Shown here: one piece after another, positions 1 to 7,583 of the stretch
Layout: each line of letters opens with the position of its first letter
Position numbering within the stretch: position 1 is the stretch's first letter
Notes under the pieces: generated by a model
The model's database searches: none
What the model was told of the DNA's origin: nothing
Seen by the model: the letters and a program-made list of their open reading frames with translations, nothing else
Made by a program: the position numbers and the translations under genes
NCBI RefSeq assembly: GCF_001637225.1
Contig: NZ_LVJI01000022.1
Coordinates: 1 to 49,434 of the forward strand
Source of the DNA: Paenibacillus antarcticus
Lineage (GTDB): Bacteria > Bacillota > Bacilli > Paenibacillales > Paenibacillaceae
Length of the DNA: 49,434 bases
Reading direction: 5' to 3'

Positions 1-57
1 TGGGGGGGGAACGGAAGACAGGACTGGTGCTGACCACTAATCGGTCGAGGGCTTATC
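1..57 (+). rRNA. 23S rRNA, 3' end (partial)
   Basis: The segment ending in CTAATCGGTCGAGGGCTTA matches the conserved 3' terminus of Firmicute 23S rRNA. The gene is cut by the window edge. The first ~30 bases (a run of eight G, then a purine-rich stretch) and the missing bases just before CTAATCGG do not look like a normal 23S end, so the edge may contain assembly or read errors. Confidence 0.75.
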
Positions 58-240
58 CTAATATTCTGAAGTTTAGGCTTCAGAAGCAAATGCAAGTTTT
101 GAACTGCAAATTCATTCGTATCTAGTTTTCAGGGAATCAAATTAACTTTATGAAGTTCAAGTAACGGATTAAAGAAGACTTGATTTACAGCATATGGCTA
201 TGCTGAACCTGGATAATGCATTTGTTTCACAAATGCACGT
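58..240 (+). other. 23S-5S internal transcribed spacer
   Basis: AT-rich spacer between the 23S end and 5S rRNA. It contains a TCTAGTTTTCAGGGAAT box typical of Bacillales rRNA spacers (about 122-138). Just before 5S there is a hairpin GCATTTGT/ACAAATGC (218-225 with 229-236), probably part of the 5S processing stem. No tRNA lies in this spacer. Confidence 0.6.
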
Positions 241-357
241 TTGGTGGCGATAGCGGAGGGGTTCCACACGTACCCATCCCGAACACGACCGTTAAGCCCT
301 CCAGCGCCGATGGTACTTGGACCGCAGGGTCCTGGGAGAGTAGGACGTCGCCAAGCG
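241..357 (+). rRNA. rrf: 5S ribosomal RNA
   Basis: About 117 nt beginning TTGGTGGCGATAGCGGAGGG and ending GGACGTCGCCAAGC. The 5' and 3' ends pair (TGGCGA with TCGCCA), and the internal CCCATCCCGAACACG and GGGAGAGTAGGACG blocks are the conserved 5S loops. It is the last rRNA of the operon and directly precedes the tRNA block. Exact ends are good to a few bases. Confidence 0.93.
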
Positions 358-359
358 AA

Positions 360-389
360 ATACCACTAATTATGTGGTTTTTTTTTGCC
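360..389 (+). terminator. Possible intrinsic terminator or attenuator after 5S
   Basis: ACCAC (362-366), loop TAATTAT, GTGGT (374-378), followed by a T-rich run to about 386. It could partly end rRNA transcription before the tRNA genes; readthrough must be possible unless the tRNAs have their own promoter. Confidence 0.6.
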
Positions 390-413
390 TAGAATATATA
401 GGTGTACAGATTA

Positions 414-490
414 GGGCCCTTAGCTCAGTTGGTTAGAGCGTTCCTCTGATAAGGGAGAGGTCGGTGGTTCGAGTCCACCAGGGCCCACCA
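414..490 (+). tRNA. tRNA-Ile (GAT)
   Basis: 77-nt cloverleaf with acceptor stem GGGCCCT/AGGGCCC, anticodon GAT at 448-450, T-loop GGTTCGAGTCC and encoded CCA. First of the 14-tRNA block. Confidence 0.97.
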
Positions 491-513
491 TGTATTTTTT
501 TATATCCCAATAT

Positions 514-589
514 GGGGCCTTAGCTCAGCTGGGAGAGCGCCTGCCTTGCACGCAGGAGGTCAGCGGTTCGATCCCGCTAGGCTCCACCA
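514..589 (+). tRNA. tRNA-Ala (TGC)
   Basis: 76-nt cloverleaf, acceptor GGGGCCT/AGGCTCC with one G-U pair, anticodon TGC at 547-549, encoded CCA. Confidence 0.97.
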
Positions 590-592
590 TAT

Positions 593-668
593 TCCCTGAT
601 AGCTCAGTTGGTAGAGCACTCGACTGTTAATCGAGTTGTCACAGGTTCGAGCCCTGTTCGGGGAGCCA
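593..668 (+). tRNA. tRNA-Asn (GTT)
   Basis: 76-nt cloverleaf starting TCCCTGA and ending TCGGGGAGCCA, anticodon GTT at 626-628, encoded CCA. Only 3 nt separate it from tRNA-Ala. Confidence 0.96.
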
Positions 669-672
669 TTAA

Positions 673-747
673 GGCCCGTTGGTCAAGCGGTTAAGACACC
701 TCCCTTTCACGGAGGTAACAGGGGTTCGATTCCCCTACGGGTCACCA
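673..747 (+). tRNA. tRNA-Glu (TTC)
   Basis: 75-nt cloverleaf, acceptor GGCCCGT/ACGGGTC, anticodon TTC at 706-708, encoded CCA. Only 4 nt separate it from tRNA-Asn. Confidence 0.96.
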
Positions 748-774
748 TTATAATAAAGTTGTTATGCTAGATTC

Positions 775-850
775 GGAGGCTTAGCTCAGCTGGGAGAGCA
801 TCTGCCTTACAAGCAGAGGGTCGGGGGTTCGATCCCCTCAGCCTCCACCA
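775..850 (+). tRNA. tRNA-Val (TAC)
   Basis: 76-nt cloverleaf, acceptor GGAGGCT/AGCCTCC, anticodon TAC at 808-810, encoded CCA. Confidence 0.97.
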
Positions 851-879
851 GTTTTATTGAAGTTATGAATGTTAGATTT

Positions 880-955
<76 letters not shown>

Positions 956-972
956 TTTTTATTAAAAAGTGT

Positions 973-1050
973 GGAACCGTGGTGTAGTTGGCCTAACATG
1001 CCTGCCTGTCACGCAGGAGATCGCGGGTTCGAATCCCGTCGGTTCCGCCA
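973..1050 (+). tRNA. tRNA-Asp (GTC)
   Basis: 78-nt cloverleaf, acceptor GGAACCG/CGGTTCC, anticodon GTC at 1008-1010, encoded CCA. Confidence 0.97.
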
Positions 1051-1075
1051 TTTTCTTGTTATAAATACCATATTT

Positions 1076-1151
1076 GGCTCGGTAGCTCAGTCGGTAGAGC
1101 AAAGGACTGAAAATCCTTGTGTCGGCGGTTCGATTCCGTTCCGAGCCACCA
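1076..1151 (+). tRNA. tRNA-Phe (GAA)
   Basis: 76-nt cloverleaf, acceptor GGCTCGG/CCGAGCC, anticodon GAA at 1109-1111, encoded CCA. Confidence 0.97.
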
Positions 1152-1179
1152 TAAAGATCTTTTGAAGTTGTATGGATGC

Positions 1180-1255
<76 letters not shown>

Positions 1256-1320
1256 TATTACCTTAGAAAGACGAACTGGATGTTGGCGATAGTGTATATA
1301 CTATATCTCCAGCTATTTAT

Positions 1321-1393
1321 GGGTCATTAGCTCAGTTGGTAGAGCACCTGACTCTTAATCAGGGTGTCGAAGGTTCAAGCCCTTCATGACCCA
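1321..1393 (+). tRNA. tRNA-Lys (CTT)
   Basis: Acceptor GGGTCAT/ATGACCC with discriminator A at 1393. The anticodon loop CTCTTAA gives anticodon CTT at 1354-1356, which decodes AAG. The 3' CCA is not encoded (the following bases are TTG), so it needs tRNA nucleotidyltransferase. Confidence 0.95.
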
Positions 1394-1409
1394 TTGTATT
1401 GTTTGTATT

Positions 1410-1484
1410 GCGGACGTGGCTCAGCGGTAGAGCATCGCCTTGCCAAGGCGAGGGTCGCGGGTTCGATTCCCGTCGTCCGCTCCA
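1410..1484 (+). tRNA. tRNA-Gly (GCC)
   Basis: 75-nt cloverleaf, acceptor GCGGACG/CGTCCGC, anticodon GCC at 1442-1444, discriminator T, encoded CCA. Confidence 0.96.
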
Positions 1485-1499
1485 TTTCCTTTTGATTTA

Positions 1500-1573
1500 G
1501 CGCCCATAGCTCAGCTGGATAGAGCGTTTGACTTCGAATCAAAAGGCCGGGAGTTCGAATCTCTCTGGGCGCA
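1500..1573 (+). tRNA. tRNA-Arg (TCG)
   Basis: Acceptor GCGCCCA/TGGGCGC, discriminator A at 1573, anticodon TCG at 1534-1536. The next bases are CCT, so CCA is not encoded. Confidence 0.94.
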
Positions 1574-1586
1574 CCTTTCTCCATAT

Positions 1587-1660
1587 CGGGACGTAGCTCA
1601 GCTTGGTAGAGCACCTGGTTTGGGTCCAGGGGGTCGCATGTTCAAATCGTGTCGTCCCGA
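1587..1660 (+). tRNA. tRNA-Pro (TGG)
   Basis: Acceptor CGGGACG/CGTCCCG, anticodon TGG at 1621-1623 in the loop TTTGGGT, discriminator A at 1660, no encoded CCA. Confidence 0.95.
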
Positions 1661-1672
1661 TTTTCTTATTAT

Positions 1673-1743
1673 GCGGGTGTAGTTCAATGGTAGAACTTCA
1701 GCCTTCCAAGCTGATAGCGTGGGTTCGATTCCCATCACCCGCT
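1673..1743 (+). tRNA. tRNA-Gly (TCC)
   Basis: 71-nt cloverleaf, acceptor GCGGGTG/CACCCGC, anticodon TCC at 1705-1707, discriminator T, no encoded CCA. Second glycine isoacceptor and the last tRNA of the block. Confidence 0.95.
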
Positions 1744-1762
1744 TTGATTGTTTTGAATTCCC

Positions 1763-1790
1763 AAACTCTTCTCGTAGAAGGGTTTTTTAT
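1763..1790 (+). terminator. Terminator of the rRNA-tRNA operon
   Basis: AAACTCTTCT (1763-1772), loop CGT, AGAAGGGTTT (1776-1785), a 10-bp stem with one G-U pair, followed by T-rich sequence. It lies 20 nt after the last tRNA. Confidence 0.85.
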
Positions 1791-2326
1791 TTGCAATAAA
1801 ATGATAAATTTATATCCATATCTATTGGGAATACTGTTTTTTGGAGTCTGTCATGTTCAAGAAATAGTAAATTTGATAGGTGAATTTGATGTCATAAGAG
1901 ACACTGAGTTGCGTATTTGCGGGTTTTATTTCATTTAATGGCAAGCAGCATGAAGAGGATAAGGTTGATCAATCTAATTATACGTTTAAATAATCAATCA
2001 CTTAACATATCTCCTTCAGAAGTTACTATTAATTTTTTGTAAAAATGGTTGTACGCAAAGAAATAGTATCATAGAAAATTCTAGCATTGTAATCAAAGTT
2101 AGATGAATATATTTAATTATAATTCTGTCCTATGTAGTAGAAATCACTTTTTAAAATTAAGAATTTACTTGCATCTATTATTTATTGCTAAATTTCATAC
2201 CTTAAGTGTCATGAAGAACGTTTGAAGAACGCTCAACGAAGAGCTGCTTACTTTAGTAGTTTTAGTTGCCTAACTATCAACATTACAAAAGTAAGAACTC
2301 TTTTTTCATGTAACAACAATTTTAAA
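1791..2326. other. Gene-free AT-rich stretch
   Basis: About 535 bp with no reading frame that has a ribosome binding site or recognisable product. A short repeated motif (GAACGTTTGAAGAACGCTC, about 2217-2235) is the only structure seen. It may be decayed sequence between the tRNA block and the end of the minus-strand operon. Confidence 0.5.
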
Positions 2327-3281
2327 TCATATAAGATCAACACCTACACCTAAACGATCTGCCTCACGTAAGTAGTAAGCGGCGATAGCGACATCAAAGG
2401 CAGCAAGTCCCATGGGATTGAAGAAGACAGATTCGGAAACGTCATATTCGGCCATTCGGTTTGACATAACCATATCGCTAAGTGTGAAGGTTGCTTCTCG
2501 TGTTAGTCCGTGCTCTAAATGCAACTGTTCAATATCTGTATTCTCACGACACACTTCATCCCAATCATCTACAAGAATGGCTCGTATATCTAGCTATATA
2601 ATCTCGCAATGACACGTTGAGGAGGAGCATGCCAGCAGGAGGCTGTTCGTTAATATAAGGCTTGTTAGACACCGTACAGGTCGCGAATATATCAGAATTG
2701 CGGTAAGCTTCACGCCAATCATTCGCTATTTTAGTTTTTGGATATAGCAGGGGATCGATAGTGTTAGATTCAATTCCTTTCAAGTCAAAAAGCGTAATCT
2801 GACTAAGTTTATCACCAAGTACACTTGCGCACATGGATGTATGAAGACGTCCAATGGGTCCCCATCCCACAATGCCTAATCGAATGAAGTCTAGCTTGCG
2901 AAATGCGGCATAATGTTGAAGAACGAGACCACTAACGGAGGCTGTCCGCAGACCACTGAGCAGACTACTTTCAATGATGGCCAGAGGTTTTCCATTGGAT
3001 GGGTCATTTAGGATCATCGTACTATGCGCACGAGGAAGTCCTTTTCGCCAATTGTCGGGATAACTTGCAATCCATTTGATTCCGCACATCTCAATTTCTC
3101 CACCAACGAATGCAGGCATGGCAATGATCCGTTGGGAGGGTTTCCCGAAACGTAAGTAAGGCTTAATAGGCTGAGAATAGTCACCCTGAGCTAATGTATG
3201 CACGGTGGTCTCGACCATGCTGATAAGTTTGGGCCAATTTATACCGATGGCTTTAATATGATCATCATTTAAATATTTCAT
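2327..3281 (-). pseudogene. SbnB-like dehydrogenase (frameshifted)
   Basis: Ornithine cyclodeaminase/mu-crystallin fold protein resembling SbnB, the NAD-dependent enzyme that oxidises N-(1-amino-1-carboxyl-2-ethyl)glutamate to release L-2,3-diaminopropionate in the staphyloferrin B pathway. The N-terminal frame starts at 3281 and contains the Rossmann motif GIVGWGPIGR and PLLYPKTKIANDW. After LLLNVSLRDYI it runs into a wrong frame and stops at about 2565. The family's next segment (AILVDDWDEVCRENTDIEQ) continues in another frame and ends at 2327, so one or two bases are gained or lost near 2591-2600. Summed length (~318 aa) is close to the family's ~335. The start overlaps the upstream sbnA-like stop (ATGA). 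It may be a real inactivation or a sequence error. Confidence 0.8.
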
Positions 3282-4261
3282 ATCTGAGCTTCCAGAGAAT
3301 CCAGCTGGCTTTTATTCAATTCGTGCTCGATCCAAGTAGGATTATAAATTGTGTCCAAGTATCGTTCACCACGATCAGGCAAAATAGCTACACATGTGGA
3401 ACCCTCCGGAATGGATGCCGCCATTCTTTGGATAGCTGCGATAACGCCTCCAGATGAAGCACCTGCCATGATAGATTCGTAATGAACAAGATCATGACAA
3501 CCTTTAACACATGCCGTGTCGGAAATATGAATGATACGATCTGCAATATCAGGATGATAAAGCGCAGGAACTACCCCTGCTCCGAGTCCCGGGAAATGTC
3601 GTGAACCTTTTTTCCCTCCAAAAATAATGCTACCCTCAGCATCTACGGCTACTATGGTTGTTGAAAGGTTATTTTTACGTGTATATTCCATACAGCCCCG
3701 AATGGTCCCACAAGAACTAACGCCACAGAATAGATAATCTACAGTTCCTAGCGTGTCCATAATCTCAGGCATCGTCGTAAGTTCATGTGCGCGGTAGTTG
3801 TCTGGATTACCATATTGATTCGTCCAATAACTGTTAGGAATATTCTGAAGCAGTTCTTTCACCCGACGTATACGAGCAGGGAGGAATTCTCCTGTCGCAA
3901 TATCCTTATGTGTCACAAGCTCGATTTCCCCATGGAAGCTGCGAATGATGGCCTTGTGCTGTTCTGTTGTACGAGGATCAACGACACATATGAAGCGTAA
4001 ACCTAGATAACGACATATGTGAGCAAGACTTATTCCCAGATTGCCTGAACTAGATTCAATAACAACTGAATTATCGTTGAGGTCACCTCGTTTGATCGCT
4101 TCACGAATCATATTCAATGCGGATCTGTCTTTTGAACTCCCACCCGGATTCATCATTTCAAGCTTGCCGAATACATCGAAAGATGATTGCTTAAACAATC
4201 GGTGTAGTGGAACCAACGGTGTGCGTCCTATGGAACGGAATATACCCTCATCAATGTTCAT
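3278..4261 (-). CDS. SbnA-like 2,3-diaminopropionate biosynthesis enzyme
   Basis: 327-aa PLP fold-type II enzyme of the cysteine synthase family, closest by motif to SbnA, which condenses O-phospho-L-serine with L-glutamate to make the precursor of 2,3-diaminopropionate. Visible are SIGRTPLVPL near the N-terminus, MNPGGSSKDRSA with the Schiff-base lysine K44, the SSSGNLGISLA substrate loop, and GASSGGV near the C-terminus. Cysteine synthases have SVKDR at the lysine; SSKDR and SSSGN are SbnA-like. Start and stop codons overlap both neighbours (TAATG upstream, ATGA downstream), so the three genes are translationally coupled. Substrates are inferred from family resemblance only. Confidence 0.85.
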   Translation of the reverse strand: MNIDEGIFRSIGRTPLVPLHRLFKQSSFDVFGKLEMMNPGGSSKDRSALNMIREAIKRGDLNDNSVVIESSSGNLGISLAHICRYLGLRFICVVDPRTTEQHKAIIRSFHGEIELVTHKDIATGEFLPARIRRVKELLQNIPNSYWTNQYGNPDNYRAHELTTMPEIMDTLGTVDYLFCGVSSCGTIRGCMEYTRKNNLSTTIVAVDAEGSIIFGGKKGSRHFPGLGAGVVPALYHPDIADRIIHISDTACVKGCHDLVHYESIMAGASSGGVIAAIQRMAASIPEGSTCVAILPDRGERYLDTIYNPTWIEHELNKSQLDSLEAQI

Positions 4262-5514
4262 TAGAACACCTCTTTATTGTTATAGACTCTTTTTAATTTA
4301 ATTGCATTCCTATGTTGTGAATCGTCGTATATAGCATGATTGACTTGAATTTCTTCTAATAATCCATTCTGAATCATGATGCCGATCTCAGGGATATGAT
4401 GTGTTATATCATACTGAATCGCTTGTAGCATAAGTGAGTCTATAGGTTCTGATTTAGTGACGATTTGTATGGTCAAAAGGTTATTCGACGTCAGAACTTT
4501 AATATTGGCGTCTTGAACATGACGATATACAACACTTTCTATATCGTGAATACTGATTTTCTCCCCATGCTTAAGTTCATTTCCTATTCGTCTAACGATG
4601 TTCCGAAAGCTTTGTCTCGATTGTCCATCCACGATCACAGAGCAGAAATCACGTACAACATCATACGTAACGAACCGAATAGCTGGAAACATTTCGCGGA
4701 CAGTAGAAGTAAGGACAAGGACTCGCTCATCATCTGCTAATTGAAATTCACGAATACCTAATTCCTGTGGTGTGAGTCCTTCAGCTATAATTCCATCAAC
4801 AAGGATGTATTGGTCAAGCTCATGATCATAATATGCAATCGTTCCAATTTCAATAGAACCGTAGGTATCTGTTATATCTCTTTTTTCTAAACCTAATCGC
4901 TCTGCGACACGTTGTTGCCAGCTTAGAGATGCTACCTCACCGACAAGAATGACCTTACGAATACCATAAGATACTGGATTGTCCGAGGCCATTAAAATAC
5001 GATCAAGAATAGAAGGCATGGTATATAACACGTCGGGTGTAAATGAGGCAAGCCGTTCTAAATGCTGCTCAATGGGTAGTTGAAAAGAAACAGCCTCAAC
5101 TTCGAGCCCTAATCGATGGAATATAACTTCGGCAGTAGCTGCCGCGTGCCCTGTTCCCATATCGACTAACGCTCGAATAGCTGGATACCCATTTAGAATA
5201 GTACCTATAACGTCTGTTTTGATTCGGATATAGTTATCTTCATCTTGGTTAGAATAATAGATGTTTTTTCTAAGATTACGGCTTGTTCCAGAGGTCTGGT
5301 AACGGTGTGAATTAAGACGGTGTTCGAAAGGATGATCGGAAATATAGTAATGCTCCTCTAACATGGTGGAGGTCAGAAGAGGAAGATCCTCGAGCCGTTC
5401 AACTATCATATGTTCATCATGCGTTGTAGTTGTCGTTCGCAGACGTTCGTACCACCGGAAATGGTCGCCTGTTCGCTGAATAAGTTGTGCCAAGTCATCG
5501 TTAATACGCATCAT
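4261..5514 (-). CDS. ANL-superfamily adenylating enzyme (PaaK-like)
   Basis: About 417 aa, the size of phenylacetate-CoA ligase-type AMP-forming enzymes. The YQTSGTSRNLRK stretch is the ANL phosphate-binding loop, slightly degenerate (SGTSR instead of SGTSG). ITDTYGSIEIGTIAY is the adenine-binding/acyl-selection motif, and a small C-terminal domain follows from about residue 330. The start is set at 5514 because GGAGG lies 4 nt upstream; an in-frame ATG at 5553 has no such site. It is the first gene of a coupled operon with SbnA- and SbnB-like genes, so it may activate an acyl or amino acid partner for a diaminopropionate amide, as the ANL enzyme DdaG does in dapdiamide biosynthesis. That role is inferred from context. 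Confidence 0.75.
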   Translation of the reverse strand: MMRINDDLAQLIQRTGDHFRWYERLRTTTTTHDEHMIVERLEDLPLLTSTMLEEHYYISDHPFEHRLNSHRYQTSGTSRNLRKNIYYSNQDEDNYIRIKTDVIGTILNGYPAIRALVDMGTGHAAATAEVIFHRLGLEVEAVSFQLPIEQHLERLASFTPDVLYTMPSILDRILMASDNPVSYGIRKVILVGEVASLSWQQRVAERLGLEKRDITDTYGSIEIGTIAYYDHELDQYILVDGIIAEGLTPQELGIREFQLADDERVLVLTSTVREMFPAIRFVTYDVVRDFCSVIVDGQSRQSFRNIVRRIGNELKHGEKISIHDIESVVYRHVQDANIKVLTSNNLLTIQIVTKSEPIDSLMLQAIQYDITHHIPEIGIMIQNGLLEEIQVNHAIYDDSQHRNAIKLKRVYNNKEVF

Positions 5515-5668
5515 GGATCCTCCATAAGTCTTGATGCTGTACCTTATGTGCATTTATCCATGTAGGTTCATCTATAGACAAAAAAATAGTCATCGGCATT
5601 CACCTAATCGGGCAGTGATCCATAAATTAATAGGTAGTTGGAATGTTTAGGAGAAGGGGAATATAAAA

Positions 5669-6472
5669 ATGAACCGAAGCACGATGAAATATGTATCAAG
5701 TAAGCTTGTTAAGACGAAAGTCTTATTACAAGATCCTGCATTAATCCCTTACGTACCGCGTACGGCAAGCTTAACTCTTAGTAGATTATTGCTTATGTTA
5801 AATCGATACAAGATGGTATATATCAAGCCGGTGTGTGGTTCACTTGGAATTGGGGTAATAAGAGTTGAGCGGAATGGAGCATTATTTCGTTATCGAGATG
5901 GGACTCACACATACACATTTAGAACATTTCGGCAGATGTACGTTTCCATTCAGCATCGAATTGGGAGTACACCCTATTTAGTACAGAAAGGTATTGTTAT
6001 GTTACAGCTTAGACATCGTCCGTTTGATTTCCGAGTTATGGTACAGCGCAACGAGAAGAGCATTTGGGAATGTACGGGTGTTGTAGCAAGGCTTGCACAT
6101 CCCAAAAAGGCTGTTACGAATGGAAGCCAAGGTGGCACTATTTATGCAGCAGATGAAATATTAAGTAAAGTGGCAGACATCACAAAGGCGGAGAAATTGG
6201 TTGAAGAGATGAAGAAAATTGGACTGAAGACAGCTAAACAATTCAGTGCTTCATATCCAAACATGAACGAATTAGGGCTCGACATTGCGGTAGATCGTAA
6301 TCTTCGGTTATGGATTCTTGAGGTGAATACAAGACCAGATCCTTGTCCATTCACGAAGCTGTCTGATGCTACGATGATTGAGACCATAGTTAAATATGCT
6401 AAATCTTATGGCAGGGTGTATGAATTGAAATGTAATAAAGCGCAGAAATCTGTATCTACATCGCACATATAA
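5669..6472 (+). CDS. YheC/YheD-like ATP-grasp protein
   Basis: 267-aa protein of the endospore coat-associated YheC/YheD family, which has an ATP-grasp fold. Seen are VYIKPVCGSLGIGV (ATP-binding lysine strand and loop), DFRVMVQR, GGTIYAADE and the metal-binding end LGLDIAVDRNLRLWILEVNTRPDP. Many family members run 350-450 aa with an N-terminal extension; this is a short form with essentially only the ATP-grasp unit. The ribosome site AGGAGAAGGGG (5649-5659) supports the start. It is divergent from the diaminopropionate operon with ~150 bp between. A spore coat role is the family default. An amide-ligase role with the neighbouring operon is possible, since dapdiamide biosynthesis pairs an ANL and an ATP-grasp ligase, but this is speculation. 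Confidence 0.8.
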   Translation: MNRSTMKYVSSKLVKTKVLLQDPALIPYVPRTASLTLSRLLLMLNRYKMVYIKPVCGSLGIGVIRVERNGALFRYRDGTHTYTFRTFRQMYVSIQHRIGSTPYLVQKGIVMLQLRHRPFDFRVMVQRNEKSIWECTGVVARLAHPKKAVTNGSQGGTIYAADEILSKVADITKAEKLVEEMKKIGLKTAKQFSASYPNMNELGLDIAVDRNLRLWILEVNTRPDPCPFTKLSDATMIETIVKYAKSYGRVYELKCNKAQKSVSTSHI

Positions 6473-6635
6473 TTTAATTCGACTTATTTTATGTTATATC
6501 ACAATGATTTATGCGAAAAGATGTTAGAGTCCTTACATCGACAAGAAATATGTATTTTCATCATGAATTATTGCCCGGAAAATATAAAGCTAATGAAAGT
6601 GCGATCAAGATAATGCGAAATAAGGGGGAAAATAA

Positions 6636-6938
6636 ATGAAGTGTCCTATCTGTGATGGAGTTAGACTGAGAGAAGTTGATAAGAATGGGATTCATATAGA
6701 TGTTTGTCCAGAATGCAAAGGAGTGTGGCTTGATCGCGGGGAATTAGATAAATTAATGTCGGGTATACGAGAAGTGCGACAAGAGTATAATGAGTGGCAC
6801 AATGAGGATAGTAAAAGAAGAGATGATAGGTACGAAGATGATAATAGAAGAAGTCATGATAGAGATTCGTCAGAATATAACAAAAATAAGCGTAAGAATA
6901 AAAATCCAGTTCTCGATATGTTAAGTGGCCTATTTTAA
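6636..6938 (+). CDS. TFIIB-type zinc-ribbon protein
   Basis: 100 aa. The N-terminus carries a zf-TFIIB ribbon: CPIC near the start, then CPECKGVWLDRGELDKL, giving four zinc-ligand cysteines. The rest is a charged tail rich in D/R/N/K and ends in a short hydrophobic stretch (LDMLSGLF). It fits a widespread bacterial family of unknown function. AAGGGGG sits 7 nt before the ATG. Transcribed alone. Confidence 0.85.
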   Translation: MKCPICDGVRLREVDKNGIHIDVCPECKGVWLDRGELDKLMSGIREVRQEYNEWHNEDSKRRDDRYEDDNRRSHDRDSSEYNKNKRKNKNPVLDMLSGLF

Positions 6939-7104
6939 AGGAATATCCTAGGCATAGACCATAATCTCTTTAGAAATGATTGAAATTATGAGTGTAAATT
7001 TTAGTTCAATGTATATAGTTATGACAAAAGTGAGTAATTTAAAGGATTTTAGAGTATTTTGAAGGACATGGAAACATTCAACCGCACACAAGAGCGGCAG
7101 TTCG

Positions 7105-7113
7105 TGGTATAAT
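7105..7113 (+). promoter_or_regulatory. Extended -10 promoter
   Basis: TGGTATAAT is a perfect extended -10 element (TGn-TATAAT) about 60 bp upstream of the small gene at 7172. No convincing -35 box is visible, which is usual for extended -10 promoters. Confidence 0.6.
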
Positions 7114-7171
7114 AGACATATCAGTCAATTGGATCATCGACTGAGTCATAAGAAAGGTTGATGATATTGAT

Positions 7172-7399
7172 ATGCAAGAATTTGAAGATTGGAATCAAAA
7201 AGTCAAAAAAACTTTCAATGCAACTAGTAATGAGGCCGTGTTAACCATTACCGAAGCTGGAAATTGGTTGGGTCTTACGAAGGATCAGATGAAAGTATAT
7301 GTAGAGAAGAATAAACTTAATAAAATTCCAATTATGAGAAGTACGCATAGATATCTTTTGCTGAAAAGCGAAATTGAACAAATTATGAAAAAAGCTTAA
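7172..7399 (+). CDS. Small HTH/excisionase-like protein
   Basis: 75 aa. The segment VLTITEAGNWLGLTKDQMKVYVEKNKLNKIPIM followed by a short strand-turn and RYLLLKSEIEQIMKK resembles the winged helix-turn-helix of MerR/excisionase-type DNA-binding proteins. Its own extended -10 promoter and terminator make it a monocistronic unit. The ribosome site (AGAAAGG) is about 14 nt from the ATG, a little far. Function unknown; a DNA-binding role is inferred from the fold only. Confidence 0.6.
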   Translation: MQEFEDWNQKVKKTFNATSNEAVLTITEAGNWLGLTKDQMKVYVEKNKLNKIPIMRSTHRYLLLKSEIEQIMKKA

Positions 7400-7429
7400 T
7401 GATCCAATCCATAAATTAGTGATCGTATG

Positions 7430-7456
7430 AGGCACCAATATGAGGTGTCTTTTTAT
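7430..7456 (+). terminator. Intrinsic terminator
   Basis: GGCACC (7431-7436), loop AATATGA, GGTGTC (7444-7449), then TTTTTATTTT. Ends the 75-aa gene transcript. Confidence 0.75.
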
Positions 7457-7499
7457 TTTGCATACATTTCCAAGAAATAAAAATATATAAGGAAAATAT

Positions 7500-7526
7500 G
7501 GAAACCTTTAGCCCTGTTGTTACGTC
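7500..7526 (+). promoter_or_regulatory. Candidate ECF sigma-factor promoter
   Basis: GGAAAC at 7500-7505, 17-nt spacer, CGTC at 7523-7526. This matches the GAAAC-N16/17-CGTC layout of ECF (sigma-W/M/X-like) promoters of Bacillales. It lies 58 bp before the start of the secreted repeat protein, so cell-envelope stress control is plausible. Confidence 0.5.
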
Positions 7527-7583
7527 AAAGATAGTGAAAAGAATATTTTCAAGATGAATGTGAGATTAGGGAGGCTTAATTAA

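Noticed and set aside
1801..1938. Possible 45-codon gene after the tRNA terminator
   Set aside because: No ribosome site, no recognisable product, AT-rich composition like the surrounding non-coding DNA.
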